This document shows, one piece after another, positions 8,804 through 16,093 of a stretch of DNA of 64,000 bases. Both the position numbers and the translations under genes were made by a program. Position 1 is the first letter of the stretch, and every line of letters starts with the position of its first letter. The notes below the pieces were generated by a model. It had not been told where the DNA came from. It did not search any database and worked only from the letters and a program-made list of their open reading frames with translations. This stretch comes from Gemmatimonadota bacterium (GTDB taxonomy: Bacteria > Gemmatimonadota > Gemmatimonadetes > Gemmatimonadales > Gemmatimonadaceae). Location of the stretch: assembly GCA_016194585.1 (NCBI GenBank), contig JACQBG010000044.1, positions 1 to 64,000 of the forward strand. The letters run 5' to 3'.

Positions 8804-9856
8804 TTAGTGCGTACCCCAGTTGAACAGCGGCAACACCGGATGCGACGAGCCGTTGGCGATGATGTTGATGATCCCCACCTGCACGCCACTCAGCGACCGC
8901 GCGTAGTTGAGCAGCCCGATCGTGATCCCGTTCTGCGCGCCCTTCACGTAGTTCGACGCCGAGAGCGAGACGCCCGAGAAGCTCCCGTTCTCGATGCGGA
9001 ACTGCGCCGGCGCGAGCACGATCGCCTTCGCGTCCTTGGCGCCCACGAACAGCGCGGCGAACCCGCCCTGCAGCCGCGGCGCGCCGATGCCCACGCCGGC
9101 GAGCCCGATCCCCTTGATCTCGTCGCCCGAGCCGGCGCCGATGCCGCCGATGACGATGCCGTCGATGCGTCCGCCCGCGCCGACGCCGACGCCGCCCACC
9201 AGCACCCCCTTCACCGAGCCACCCGCGCCGACGCCGATGCCGCCGATGGCGAGTCCCGTCAAGTGGCCGCCGACCCCCGCGCCGATGCCGCCCAGCGCGA
9301 TGCCGTCGATGTCACCGCCGACGCCCGCGCCGATGCCGCCGGCGATGAGCCCCCTCGCGTTGCCACCACCGCCGACGCCGATGCCGCCGACCATGATCCC
9401 ATCGAGGCTGCCCCCGGCGCCCAGTCCGATGGGAGCGAACGCGATGCCCTTCAACCGTCCGCCCGCGCCGGCGCCGATGCCGGCGAGGGTGATGCCGGTG
9501 ACGTCGTGCGACGCACCGACGCCGAGCACGCCGAGCGCGAGGCCGTTGATGTCGGCCGCGCCGGTGGCCGGCAGGCCGAGGGCGAGACCGTTCACCGTGC
9601 CGCTCATCGGATCGTACGGCGTCCACAGCGTGACGTTCGCGCCGTTCACCGTGCCGAGGTCGGAGTCGCGGTAGTTGAGGCGGAGACCGTTGACGTTCGG
9701 ATAGTCGCCGATGGAAATGATCGGGCGAGGCGGCTTGTCACTCGCCTGAGCGCGGAGAGTGGGAGTGGCGAGAACAGTCGCGAGGACAGTCGCGAGGGAA
9801 AGGCAAACCGCCGTGAGGCGGGCGCGTGAGGCGTGAGGCGGCTGACGGAACAGCAT
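8804..9856 (-). CDS. Secreted glycine-rich 16-residue-repeat protein
   Basis: Exported 350-residue protein of unknown role. After a signal peptide (cleavage near AQA, residue ~38) and a short domain with INGLALG, residues 122-249 contain eight successive 16-residue repeats of the form I-x-x-x-G-I-G-x-G-x-G-G-x-x-x-G, with a ninth degenerate copy to 264. The C-terminus (GLLNYARSLSGVQVGIINI... PVLPLFNWG) resembles surface-repeat proteins of the LA_2272 type, a weak recollection. The regular pattern suggests a beta-solenoid. ATG at 9856 is chosen for its GGAG six bases upstream; longer frames lack one. Residues 6-14 are encoded by a repeat shared with the divergent gene. Confidence 0.7.
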   Translation of the reverse strand: MLFRQPPHASRARLTAVCLSLATVLATVLATPTLRAQASDKPPRPIISIGDYPNVNGLRLNYRDSDLGTVNGANVTLWTPYDPMSGTVNGLALGLPATGAADINGLALGVLGVGASHDVTGITLAGIGAGAGGRLKGIAFAPIGLGAGGSLDGIMVGGIGVGGGGNARGLIAGGIGAGVGGDIDGIALGGIGAGVGGHLTGLAIGGIGVGAGGSVKGVLVGGVGVGAGGRIDGIVIGGIGAGSGDEIKGIGLAGVGIGAPRLQGGFAALFVGAKDAKAIVLAPAQFRIENGSFSGVSLSASNYVKGAQNGITIGLLNYARSLSGVQVGIINIIANGSSHPVLPLFNWGTH

Positions 9857-10091
9857 CCGTGGCTCCGATGCGGGTGGGTGTGGTCGCGACCCTGCGGTCG
9901 GGTCGCGACGCTGCCAACTCATACGAAGGGAGCGCGCGGGCAGTTTCGAGCCGCGCGACGCCGGCGAAGGGGTTTCGCCACCGCCGTCGCGGCGTATCTT
10001 CGGGCACAATCCCGTGCCGGAGCACCGAATGAGTGGCTACCTCTCCCGACCGTCCGAGTCGCGCCCGCCTCACGCCTCACGCGCCCGCCTC
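9815..10091. repeat. 27-bp inverted repeat pair inside two divergent signal-peptide segments
   Basis: The 27 bases at 10065-10091 are identical to the reverse complement of 9815-9841. Each copy lies just inside a gene, 15 and 36 bases after the respective start codons, and each encodes the same nine residues PPHASRARL in the N-region of a signal peptide. A further copy with one mismatch over 29 bases lies at 14905-14933 in a non-coding gap. The unit is built from GTGAGGCG and GGGCGCGTGAG pieces. Confidence 0.85.
9883..9909. promoter_or_regulatory. Perfect 10-bp hairpin in the divergent intergenic region
   Basis: GTCGCGACCC (9883-9892) and GGGTCGCGAC (9900-9909) are perfect reverse complements with a seven-base loop. 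It lies between two divergent genes, 27 bases upstream of the ATG at 9856. No T-run follows on either strand, so it is more likely an operator or an mRNA leader stem than a terminator. Confidence 0.5.
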
Positions 10092-11930
10092 CCGCTCCTT
10101 CGGCTCGCGCTCGCACTCGCCTTCGCGAGCGGCACCCTCGGCGCCCAGACCGGCCCCGACACCAACTACACCTTCAGCAGAGTCATGATCACGGCACGCG
10201 ACGGCGTGAAGCTCAACACCGTCTTCTTCGTGCCGAAGCATGCGACGGGGCCCCTCCCCATCCTCTTCGTGCGCACGCCGTACGGCGTGCCGGGGCCGAA
10301 CTTCCCGGTGAGCAAGGCATACGCCGAACTGCACGAGGACGGCTACATCTTCGCGATGCAGGACATCCGCGGGAAATACGAGAGCGAGGGGACCTTCGTG
10401 ATGCAGCGTCCGCCGCGCCCCATCGATGCGGGGGGCGGACGCGCCATCGACGAGAGCACCGACGCCTACGACTCCATCGACTGGCTCACGAAGCACATCC
10501 CGAACAACAACGGCCGCGTGGGGATGATGGGCGTGTCGTACCCGGGGTGGACGGCGGCGATGGGGATGCTCGACCCGCATCCGGCGCTCAAGGCGGTGAG
10601 CCCGCAGGCGAGTCCGAGCGACATGTGGATCGGCGACGACTTCCATCACAACGGCGCATTCCGCCTGAGCTACGGCTTCGAGTACGCGTACATGGTGGAG
10701 AACGCGAAGGGTGGTTCGCAGTTCGAGTTCGAGGATTACGACACCTACTCGTGGTACCTCAAGCTCGGCGCGCTGGGCAACATCCAGAAGAACTACCTGA
10801 AGGACAAGCATCTCCCCACGTGGGACGATTTCCAGCAGCACCCGAACTACGACGCGTTCTGGCAGCGGCAGGCGATGAAGCCCTACCTCACGCGCGTGAC
10901 GGTGCCGACGCTCAACGTCGCGGGATGGTGGGACCAGGAGGACTTCTACGGTCCGGTCACCATCTACCGCGAGCTCGAGAAGCACGACGCGGCGAACCGG
11001 AACTTCCTCGTGGTGGGACCGTGGCGGCACGGCGGATGGCGCGGCGGGCCGGGCGACAAGCTCGGCAACATCGGCTTCGGCGCGCCGACGGGGGAATACT
11101 TCCGCAAGAACATCGAGGCGCCGTTCTTCGCGTACTACCTGAAGGACAAGGGGACGCTCAAGCAGCCCGAGGCGACGGTGTTCGAGAGCGGGGGCGGCGA
11201 GGGACAGTGGCGCACGTTCAGCGCCTGGCCGCCGAAGGAGGCAGTGACGAAGTCGCTCTACTTCCACGCGAACGGTGAACTCTCATTCGCGCCACCCACT
11301 GACGCGGCGAACGCCAACGATGCGTACGTGAGCGATCCGGCGCATCCGGTGCCCTATCGCCATCGCCCCATCGAGCCGACGTATTACCCGAAGGGCTCGG
11401 GGTGGTACACCTGGCTGCTCGAGGACCAGCGGTTCGTCGACGACCGCGCCGACGTGCTCACGTACAAGACACCGGTGCTCGACGAGGACGTCGTCGTCGC
11501 CGGCGACATCGCGGCGAAGCTGTTCGTGAGCACGACGGGGCAGGACGCCGATTTCGTCGTGAAGCTCATCGACGTGTATCCGGAGAACTACGCGCCGGAC
11601 TTCAAGCTCGGTGGCTGGGAGCTGATGGTGGCGAACGACGTGATGCGCGCGCGGTTCCGCGACTCACGCGAGTACCCGACGCCGCTCGTGCCGGGGCAGG
11701 TGACGCCGGTGAACATCGACCTGCACACGCAGAGTTATCGCTTCCGGAAGGGGCACCGGATCATGGTGCAGGTGCAGAGCAGCTGGTTCCCGATCATCGA
11801 CCGGAACCCGCAGACGTGGGTGGCGAACATCTTCGAGGCGAAGGACAGCGATTACCAGGCGGAGACGCACCGGGTGTGGCGGACTGCTTCTGCGCCGAGC
11901 CGGGTGGAGATCGCGACGGTGAAGCCGTAG
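10029..11930 (+). CDS. Exported CocE/NonD-type alpha/beta hydrolase (S15 family)
   Basis: Serine hydrolase of the X-Pro dipeptidyl-peptidase / cocaine-esterase superfamily; substrate (acyl ester, amide or peptide) cannot be told. A signal peptide ends near LGAQ. The nucleophile elbow is GVSYPG, the acid is likely the Asp in WWDQEDFYG and the histidine lies in VGPWRHGGW. The last ~200 residues form the non-catalytic jelly-roll C-domain typical of the family (VVKLIDVYPENY, QSSWFPIIDRNPQ). The 633-residue length fits. ATG at 10029 has GGAG six bases upstream, better than GTG at 10014. Part of its signal peptide is repeat-encoded. Confidence 0.88.
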   Translation: MSGYLSRPSESRPPHASRARLPLLRLALALAFASGTLGAQTGPDTNYTFSRVMITARDGVKLNTVFFVPKHATGPLPILFVRTPYGVPGPNFPVSKAYAELHEDGYIFAMQDIRGKYESEGTFVMQRPPRPIDAGGGRAIDESTDAYDSIDWLTKHIPNNNGRVGMMGVSYPGWTAAMGMLDPHPALKAVSPQASPSDMWIGDDFHHNGAFRLSYGFEYAYMVENAKGGSQFEFEDYDTYSWYLKLGALGNIQKNYLKDKHLPTWDDFQQHPNYDAFWQRQAMKPYLTRVTVPTLNVAGWWDQEDFYGPVTIYRELEKHDAANRNFLVVGPWRHGGWRGGPGDKLGNIGFGAPTGEYFRKNIEAPFFAYYLKDKGTLKQPEATVFESGGGEGQWRTFSAWPPKEAVTKSLYFHANGELSFAPPTDAANANDAYVSDPAHPVPYRHRPIEPTYYPKGSGWYTWLLEDQRFVDDRADVLTYKTPVLDEDVVVAGDIAAKLFVSTTGQDADFVVKLIDVYPENYAPDFKLGGWELMVANDVMRARFRDSREYPTPLVPGQVTPVNIDLHTQSYRFRKGHRIMVQVQSSWFPIIDRNPQTWVANIFEAKDSDYQAETHRVWRTASAPSRVEIATVKP

Positions 11931-11943
11931 CGAGGTGCGGCCG

Positions 11944-12164
11944 AACGACGCCTCAGATCTTCGCAGGTACAGCCCAAGAACGCCGCGGATGTACGCGGAT
12001 ACAGCAGCAACAGCAATTTGGGGGAACGACAGCGTGGGACTCGCGCTGTCGTTCCCCCAACGTCTCTTCTGTCGTATCTGCGATGATCCGCGGCGTCGTT
12101 CAGTAGTACCCGCGAAGATCTGAGGCGTCGTTGAGCAGTACCTGCGCAAATCTGAGGCGTCGTT
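11944..12164. repeat. Three-tier nested snap-back element (GGGGAACGACAGC core)
   Basis: Outer arms at 11944-11970 and 12106-12132 match at 26 of 27 bases. A second copy of the right arm follows at 12138-12164 (25 of 27), a 32 bp tandem step. Middle arms are 11981-12002 and 12074-12095. The inner stem is a perfect 17 bp pair, 12018-12034 and 12044-12060, with a nine-base loop and core GGGGAACGACAGC. It lies between the convergent genes ending at 11930 and 12170. No coding frame is plausible. Related copies are at 19009-19154 and 38137-38316. Confidence 0.93.
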
Positions 12165-12169
12165 ACGGC

Positions 12170-12763
12170 CTACGCGCCGAGATCCAACCGCGTGTCGATG
12201 TCGCGCAGCACCCCCGCGTCGCTCACCGCCACCTCCGCCACGCGGTCGCCATAGCTCCGCACCACCGCCCGCGCCCCGCCATCCGCGACGGTGAGCAACT
12301 CGCGCCACGTGTCGCGGTGCGCGTACAGCGGATGCCCGCGCCGCCCCTCGAACGTCGGCACGACGAACGGCGCGCCCGTGCGCTTCGCGGCGTCGATCAC
12401 GGCGAGCACGGTCATCAGGTTCGGGAACGGATGGTCGACCGGCCAGATCAGCGCGCCGACGGAGGGATCGCTCACAAGCGCCGTCAGCCCCAGGCGGACG
12501 CTCACGATCTGCTCGCTCTTCGGGTTCGCGTTGCGCACGATCGTGAGGCCACGGGTGATCGCTTCCGTTTCCTTGGCCGCATCGCGCGGCGGGAGCACGG
12601 CGACGATCCGCTGCAGTCCCGCGTCGCGCACCGTCTGCGCGACCGTCTCGAGGAAGGTGCGCCCGTCGGCGAGCGTCGCGAACGCTTTCGGCTCGCCGAA
12701 CCGCGTGCCGGCGCCTGCGCCGACGATCACCACCGCCACGGGGAATGCGATCGTCGCGCTCAC
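12170..12763 (-). CDS. MobA/MocA-like nucleotidyltransferase
   Basis: Probable NTP transferase of the MobA-like family, possibly adding CMP to molybdenum cofactor for the molybdenum hydroxylase encoded next to it. The 197-residue protein starts with the glycine-rich nucleotide loop GAGAGTRFGEPKAF, has the metal-binding PVDHPF near residue 117, RRGHPLYA and a closing DIDT. The loop differs from the usual LAAGxSxRMGxxK in detail, so activity on another NTP is possible. The start is GTG at 12763, 37 bases after the FAD-subunit stop, with both genes on the minus strand and probably co-transcribed. Confidence 0.75.
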   Translation of the reverse strand: MSATIAFPVAVVIVGAGAGTRFGEPKAFATLADGRTFLETVAQTVRDAGLQRIVAVLPPRDAAKETEAITRGLTIVRNANPKSEQIVSVRLGLTALVSDPSVGALIWPVDHPFPNLMTVLAVIDAAKRTGAPFVVPTFEGRRGHPLYAHRDTWRELLTVADGGARAVVRSYGDRVAEVAVSDAGVLRDIDTRLDLGA

Positions 12764-12800
12764 GTGCGGACCCGCATCACGGCGGTGTGAGCGCGCACGG

Positions 12801-13775
12801 CTACGCCGGCGCCGAGCCCAACGTGTGCATCGCGCGCCGCAACAATGCCGCGGCCTGCCACACCTTGTACCCGTTCTGGCTCAGCGGCTCGGCGTCGTAC
12901 ATCGCCCGCTCGGCGAGCGCGTCGATGCTGTCGGCGTCGAGGCCGCCGCTCGCCACGTCCTCGCCGATGCTCTCGTTCACCACATAGGGCGCCGCGGCCA
13001 CGCCGCCGAGCACGAGACGGACGTTGCCGTCGGTGCGCTTCACCGCGGCGAGCGACGTGAGCGCGAAGTCCCACGCGCCGCGCTGCATGACCTTCTCGTA
13101 GTACTGCGTGCCATCGGCGCTGGCGGCGGGGAGCTCGATCGCGGCGATCATCTCGCCGTGCGCGAGCGTCGTCTCGCCGTCACGGTTGTTGGCGGCGCCT
13201 TCGTACAACTCGACGATGGGGATGGTGCGCGTCACCCCCTTCGGGCCGGCGATCTCCACCGTCGCCTCGAGCGCCGTCAGCGCGACGGCGGGGTCGCTCG
13301 GATGCACGGCGTGGCACGGCCCCTTGCCGAAGATCGCGTGGTACTGATTCTCCCCCTTCCACGCGAGACACTCGGCGCCGCCGTGTTTCCAGCAGGGGAG
13401 GTCGCGGCGGAAATACCAGCAGCGGATGCGCTGGCCGAGGTTGCCGCCGATGGTGCCCATGTTGCGGAGCGCGGGCGTGCCGACGGCAGCCGCGGCCTGC
13501 GCGAGCGCGGCGAAGTGCGCGGCGATCCCCTCGTGCGCGGCGATGTCGGCGATGCGCGCCGCGCTGCCGATGCGCGCGCTGCCGTCGCCGCGCACGGTGA
13601 TGTCGCGCGCGCCGGCGATGCGCCGCAGGTCGACGAGCTCGGTCGGCCGCGCGATCCGCTCCTTGATGGTGACGAGGAGGTCGGTGCCGCCGCCGAGGGG
13701 CGCGGCGCCGGGGGCGGCGAGCGCGGCGGTCGCGTCGTCGAGCGAGGCGGGGGCGAGGTATCGGAAGGACGTCAT
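12801..13775 (-). CDS. Molybdenum hydroxylase FAD subunit with extra Fe-S motif
   Basis: Electron-transfer subunit of a xanthine-dehydrogenase-family enzyme. The 324-residue protein has the FAD-binding PLGGGTDLLV and the TIGGNLGQR loop. Directly after it, cysteines 119, 128, 136 and 154 (RCWYF, PCWKH, ECLAW, PCHAVHPSD) form the pattern I associate with the extra [4Fe-4S] cluster of E. coli PaoB and of 4-hydroxybenzoyl-CoA reductase beta subunits. That makes an aldehyde-oxidoreductase-like complex more likely than a true xanthine dehydrogenase. The matching 2Fe-2S and Mo subunits are 9 kb away at 22849-25642. Start ATG 13775 fits the family N-terminus; no clear ribosome site. Confidence 0.85.
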   Translation of the reverse strand: MTSFRYLAPASLDDATAALAAPGAAPLGGGTDLLVTIKERIARPTELVDLRRIAGARDITVRGDGSARIGSAARIADIAAHEGIAAHFAALAQAAAAVGTPALRNMGTIGGNLGQRIRCWYFRRDLPCWKHGGAECLAWKGENQYHAIFGKGPCHAVHPSDPAVALTALEATVEIAGPKGVTRTIPIVELYEGAANNRDGETTLAHGEMIAAIELPAASADGTQYYEKVMQRGAWDFALTSLAAVKRTDGNVRLVLGGVAAAPYVVNESIGEDVASGGLDADSIDALAERAMYDAEPLSQNGYKVWQAAALLRRAMHTLGSAPA

Positions 13776-13824
13776 CGGGTATGAAGGTGACACGATTCGC
13801 GCCGTCTGGGTAGCTTGCGGACGA

Positions 13825-14838
13825 ATGCGAATCCCCCGCCAGTCCCGCTTCCGATCACTGTGGACACTCGCGTTCGCCGGCGTTGCCGCGGGCGCGATGC
13901 CCGGCTGCGTGCTGGCGCAGGGCGTGCAGGGCGTGCAGGGCGTGCAGGGCGTGCCGCTGCCTCCGGTGAAGCCGAAGTTCCCGGCGCCCGCTCCGTCCAC
14001 GCTCTCGCCACGCGCCGATTCGATCGCGAACTACCTCACCTTCGCCCCCGTAGGCGCCGAGTGGTTCACGGCCGCGGTGCGCGCGAAGAAGCTGCTGCTC
14101 GACATCGGCCGGGTGGACGCCGAGGTGCGCCGCGATTCCTTGCGTGCGCAGGCGTATCGCGAGGCGGTGGAGAAGCGCTCGACGGTGCCCCTCGGCGCCA
14201 TCGTCCGCCTGCGCGGGCCGTGGGGCGCCGAGGACGCGACGGCGGAGGCGGTGGAGGCGTGGAACGGGCGCATCGCGCTGCGGCTGCGCGGGAGCGAAGC
14301 GCTCGACTCGCTGGTGCGCGTGACGCCGTCGCTCGTGGTGAGCGCGCAGCGCGTCGAGCAGCGGGCCGACGCGGTGTCCGACAGCTGCGATCGCAAGACG
14401 GTGCTGGCGCCGGCGATGGTGGCGCGGCTCGCCGTGGTGCGCGACTCGGTGGAGAAAGCGCTGCGCGCGGGCGCGCCGCCGATCTACGACCGGTTGCGGC
14501 GAGCGATGTACGCGAAGACGAGTCAGGTGCAGGGGTGTTTCGGCGGCGCGAAGCACGTGGCGCTGCTCGTCAGCCTGCGCGCGGGAAACACCGAGTGGTC
14601 ACGCGAGCGGATCGCGCTCGTCGACACGCTCGGCAAGGCGTGGTCGGTGCGGGTGAGCGACTACCGGTTCCGCGCGCACGATCTGCTGGGCGCGTTCGAC
14701 GCGGATGGGGATGGGGTGGACGACTTCGTGGTGCGCGCGACGACGCAGGGGGCGGGGGGGACGACGATCCTCGTGCTGGATTTCAAGGCGCGGCGGGCGA
14801 GCAGGTTGAGTTCCGGGTTTGTTTGGGAGGAGCAGTAG
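13825..14838 (+). CDS. Secreted protein of unknown function with EF-hand-like loop
   Basis: Unrecognised 337-residue exported protein. The N-terminal ~33 residues form a signal peptide. Immediately after it the DNA at about 13920-13953 holds nearly four tandem copies of the nonamer GGCGTGCAG, giving GVQGVQGVQGVP, a likely slippage site. The C-terminal part contains DADGDGVDDFVV, a calcium-loop-like motif seen in VCBS/FG-GAP and dockerin domains. Two cysteines (SCDRK, GCFGG) may form a disulphide. The start ATG 13825 has a TAGCTT box eight bases upstream and no ribosome site. It is divergent from the molybdenum hydroxylase FAD gene. Confidence 0.65.
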   Translation: MRIPRQSRFRSLWTLAFAGVAAGAMPGCVLAQGVQGVQGVQGVPLPPVKPKFPAPAPSTLSPRADSIANYLTFAPVGAEWFTAAVRAKKLLLDIGRVDAEVRRDSLRAQAYREAVEKRSTVPLGAIVRLRGPWGAEDATAEAVEAWNGRIALRLRGSEALDSLVRVTPSLVVSAQRVEQRADAVSDSCDRKTVLAPAMVARLAVVRDSVEKALRAGAPPIYDRLRRAMYAKTSQVQGCFGGAKHVALLVSLRAGNTEWSRERIALVDTLGKAWSVRVSDYRFRAHDLLGAFDADGDGVDDFVVRATTQGAGGTTILVLDFKARRASRLSSGFVWEEQ

Positions 14839-14875
14839 GGGGAGGGACGAGTCTGTGGCGGGCGTTCGTGGCGCG

Positions 14876-14984
14876 GCGGCGGTCACGAGCGGGGCCGAGG
14901 GGGCGTGAGGCGGGCGCGTGAGGGGTGAGGCGGCGGTCAGGAGCGGCGCCGAGGGAGCGGGCGGCGGGCGCGTGCAGCGTGCAG
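14876..14984. repeat. Diverged tandem duplication with a GTGAGGCG repeat
   Basis: Two adjacent units of 54 and 55 bp, 14876-14929 and 14930-14984, are clearly related; both start GCGGCGGTCA and contain GCGGGCGCGTG. The first unit includes at 14905-14933 the repeat also found in the two signal-peptide segments near 9.8 and 10.1 kb (28 of 29 bases). The element fills the 158 bp gap between convergent genes ending at 14838 and 14997. Confidence 0.7.
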
Positions 14985-14996
14985 GGGACGGCTTCC

Positions 14997-15959
14997 TTAC
15001 TTCGGTGTTGCCGGTGGTTTCAGAGTGAAGACGATGTAGTCGCCGATGCTCCGTTCGCTCTTGCCGTCGGCCTTGTCGAGGTCGTCGACGGGGATGAAGC
15101 TGACGACGGAGACCTGCTTGTCCTTGAGGCGTGCCTGCGCGCGCGCCGCGGTGCCCTGGCGATAGTCGCTGTGGAAGGCGCCGTTCACGTGGAGGACGAG
15201 GGCGCGGGGTGGCGCGGCGGCGAGGGCGCGGGCGATGGACTCGCCCATCGTCTCGTCCTTGGAGCACTGCGACTGATAGATGCGCTCGAGCTGCGCGGCT
15301 TTCGCGGAGTCGGTCATCGCGGCGCCGTTGGCTGGGCCGTGGCCGCTCATCTCGCCCATCGTCTGCTTGAAGCGGTCGAAGTAGGCGTCGTGCGGGCAGT
15401 TCAGGTCCTTGGCGATGAAGGCGCGCTCGGTGGCGTTGAGCGTGTCGAGGAGCGAGAGGCCGTTGCGGGCGATGAGGCTGGCATCGCGGCGCGGGATGTT
15501 GCCGGCGATGACGGGCCACTTGTACCAGCGCGCGAACTCGACGAGCGGGCGGTAGTCGGTGTCGTAGCGCGGCCAGGGGCGGGAGACGGCGAGGAAGTCC
15601 TTCTCGGTCATGCGCCCGGCGAGGTAGAAGTCGAGCGGCTTCTGCGCGTCGCGCTCGAACATCTCGAGGGCGAGGACGATGTTGCCGCGGCGGCGGGTGA
15701 GTCCCTCGAGCGTCGCGGCCTCGAGGCGGTGGGTGCCGGGGTCGTCGTGCTGCTCGCCGAGGAAGACGACGTCGGCGTAGATGAGCGCCGAGAGCATCGT
15801 CTCGAAGTCGGTGAACCGCTTGTTGCGGGTGTCGTAGACGCGGTGGGGGACGTAGCTGGCCGGTGCGTCGCCGGCGGCGGGTTTGGCGGGGGCGGGGATC
15901 GGCGCCTGCGCGGCGGCGGAGCTGGCAATCAGCGCCAGGGCTAGTGCTGTCTTGTTCAT
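14997..15959 (-). CDS. ChaN-family (Tiki-like) exported protein
   Basis: Member of the ChaN / DUF399 family of haem-binding or Tiki-like hydrolase proteins. The 320-residue protein has a Sec signal (MNKTALALALIASSAAAQ). Motifs include VVFLGEQHDDPGTH, the ALEMF stretch, a DYRPLVEFARWYKWPVIAGN segment and a late HVNGAFHSDY; conserved Glu and His residues of the family are therefore present. No lipobox cysteine is seen. The ATG at 15959 is preceded by TATAAC at a six-base distance and by no ribosome site, suggesting a leaderless message. It is divergent from the Fic-like gene across an AT-rich 134 bp gap. Confidence 0.82.
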   Translation of the reverse strand: MNKTALALALIASSAAAQAPIPAPAKPAAGDAPASYVPHRVYDTRNKRFTDFETMLSALIYADVVFLGEQHDDPGTHRLEAATLEGLTRRRGNIVLALEMFERDAQKPLDFYLAGRMTEKDFLAVSRPWPRYDTDYRPLVEFARWYKWPVIAGNIPRRDASLIARNGLSLLDTLNATERAFIAKDLNCPHDAYFDRFKQTMGEMSGHGPANGAAMTDSAKAAQLERIYQSQCSKDETMGESIARALAAAPPRALVLHVNGAFHSDYRQGTAARAQARLKDKQVSVVSFIPVDDLDKADGKSERSIGDYIVFTLKPPATPK

Positions 15960-15965
15960 AGTAAA

Positions 15966-15971
15966 GTTATA
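15966..15971 (-). promoter_or_regulatory. -10 box TATAAC, six bases before ATG
   Basis: Minus-strand TATAAC-N6-ATG for the ChaN-like gene. A transcript starting at the usual distance would begin at the A of the start codon. No convincing -35 hexamer is present. Confidence 0.5.
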
Positions 15972-16013
15972 GTGCTAAATTGAAGTTATATGTTTGGCTA
16001 TCCGGGCATACGA

Positions 16014-16056
16014 TCCGGCGAATTCTTGGAGGGGATCAAGTCTGATTCGTCTTGAT
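16014..16056. repeat. Single-arm relative of the GATCAGATCTGATC hairpin
   Basis: The bases CCGGCGAATTCTTGG at 16015-16029 followed by GGGGATCAAG and TCTGAT repeat, with small changes, one arm of the palindrome at 63700-63770. Here the other arm is absent; instead ATCAAG (16035-16040) and CTTGAT (16051-16056) form a short hairpin. It lies between two divergent genes. Confidence 0.6.
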
Positions 16057-16081
16057 AACTACGGATACAAAAATAAATAGC

Positions 16082-16087
16082 TATAAT
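16082..16087 (+). promoter_or_regulatory. -10 box TATAAT, six bases before ATG
   Basis: Perfect TATAAT at 16082-16087, spacer TGATTT, then ATG at 16094. There is no ribosome site, consistent with a leaderless mRNA. A recognisable -35 box at 17 bases is lacking; TTGATA lies 24 bases upstream. Confidence 0.6.
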
Positions 16088-16093
16088 TGATTT

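Noticed and set aside
11931-12169. Riboswitch or tRNA-like RNA in the structured gap
   Set aside because: The structure is a simple concentric inverted repeat without a recognisable ligand-binding core or tRNA consensus, and it faces two gene ends rather than a gene start.
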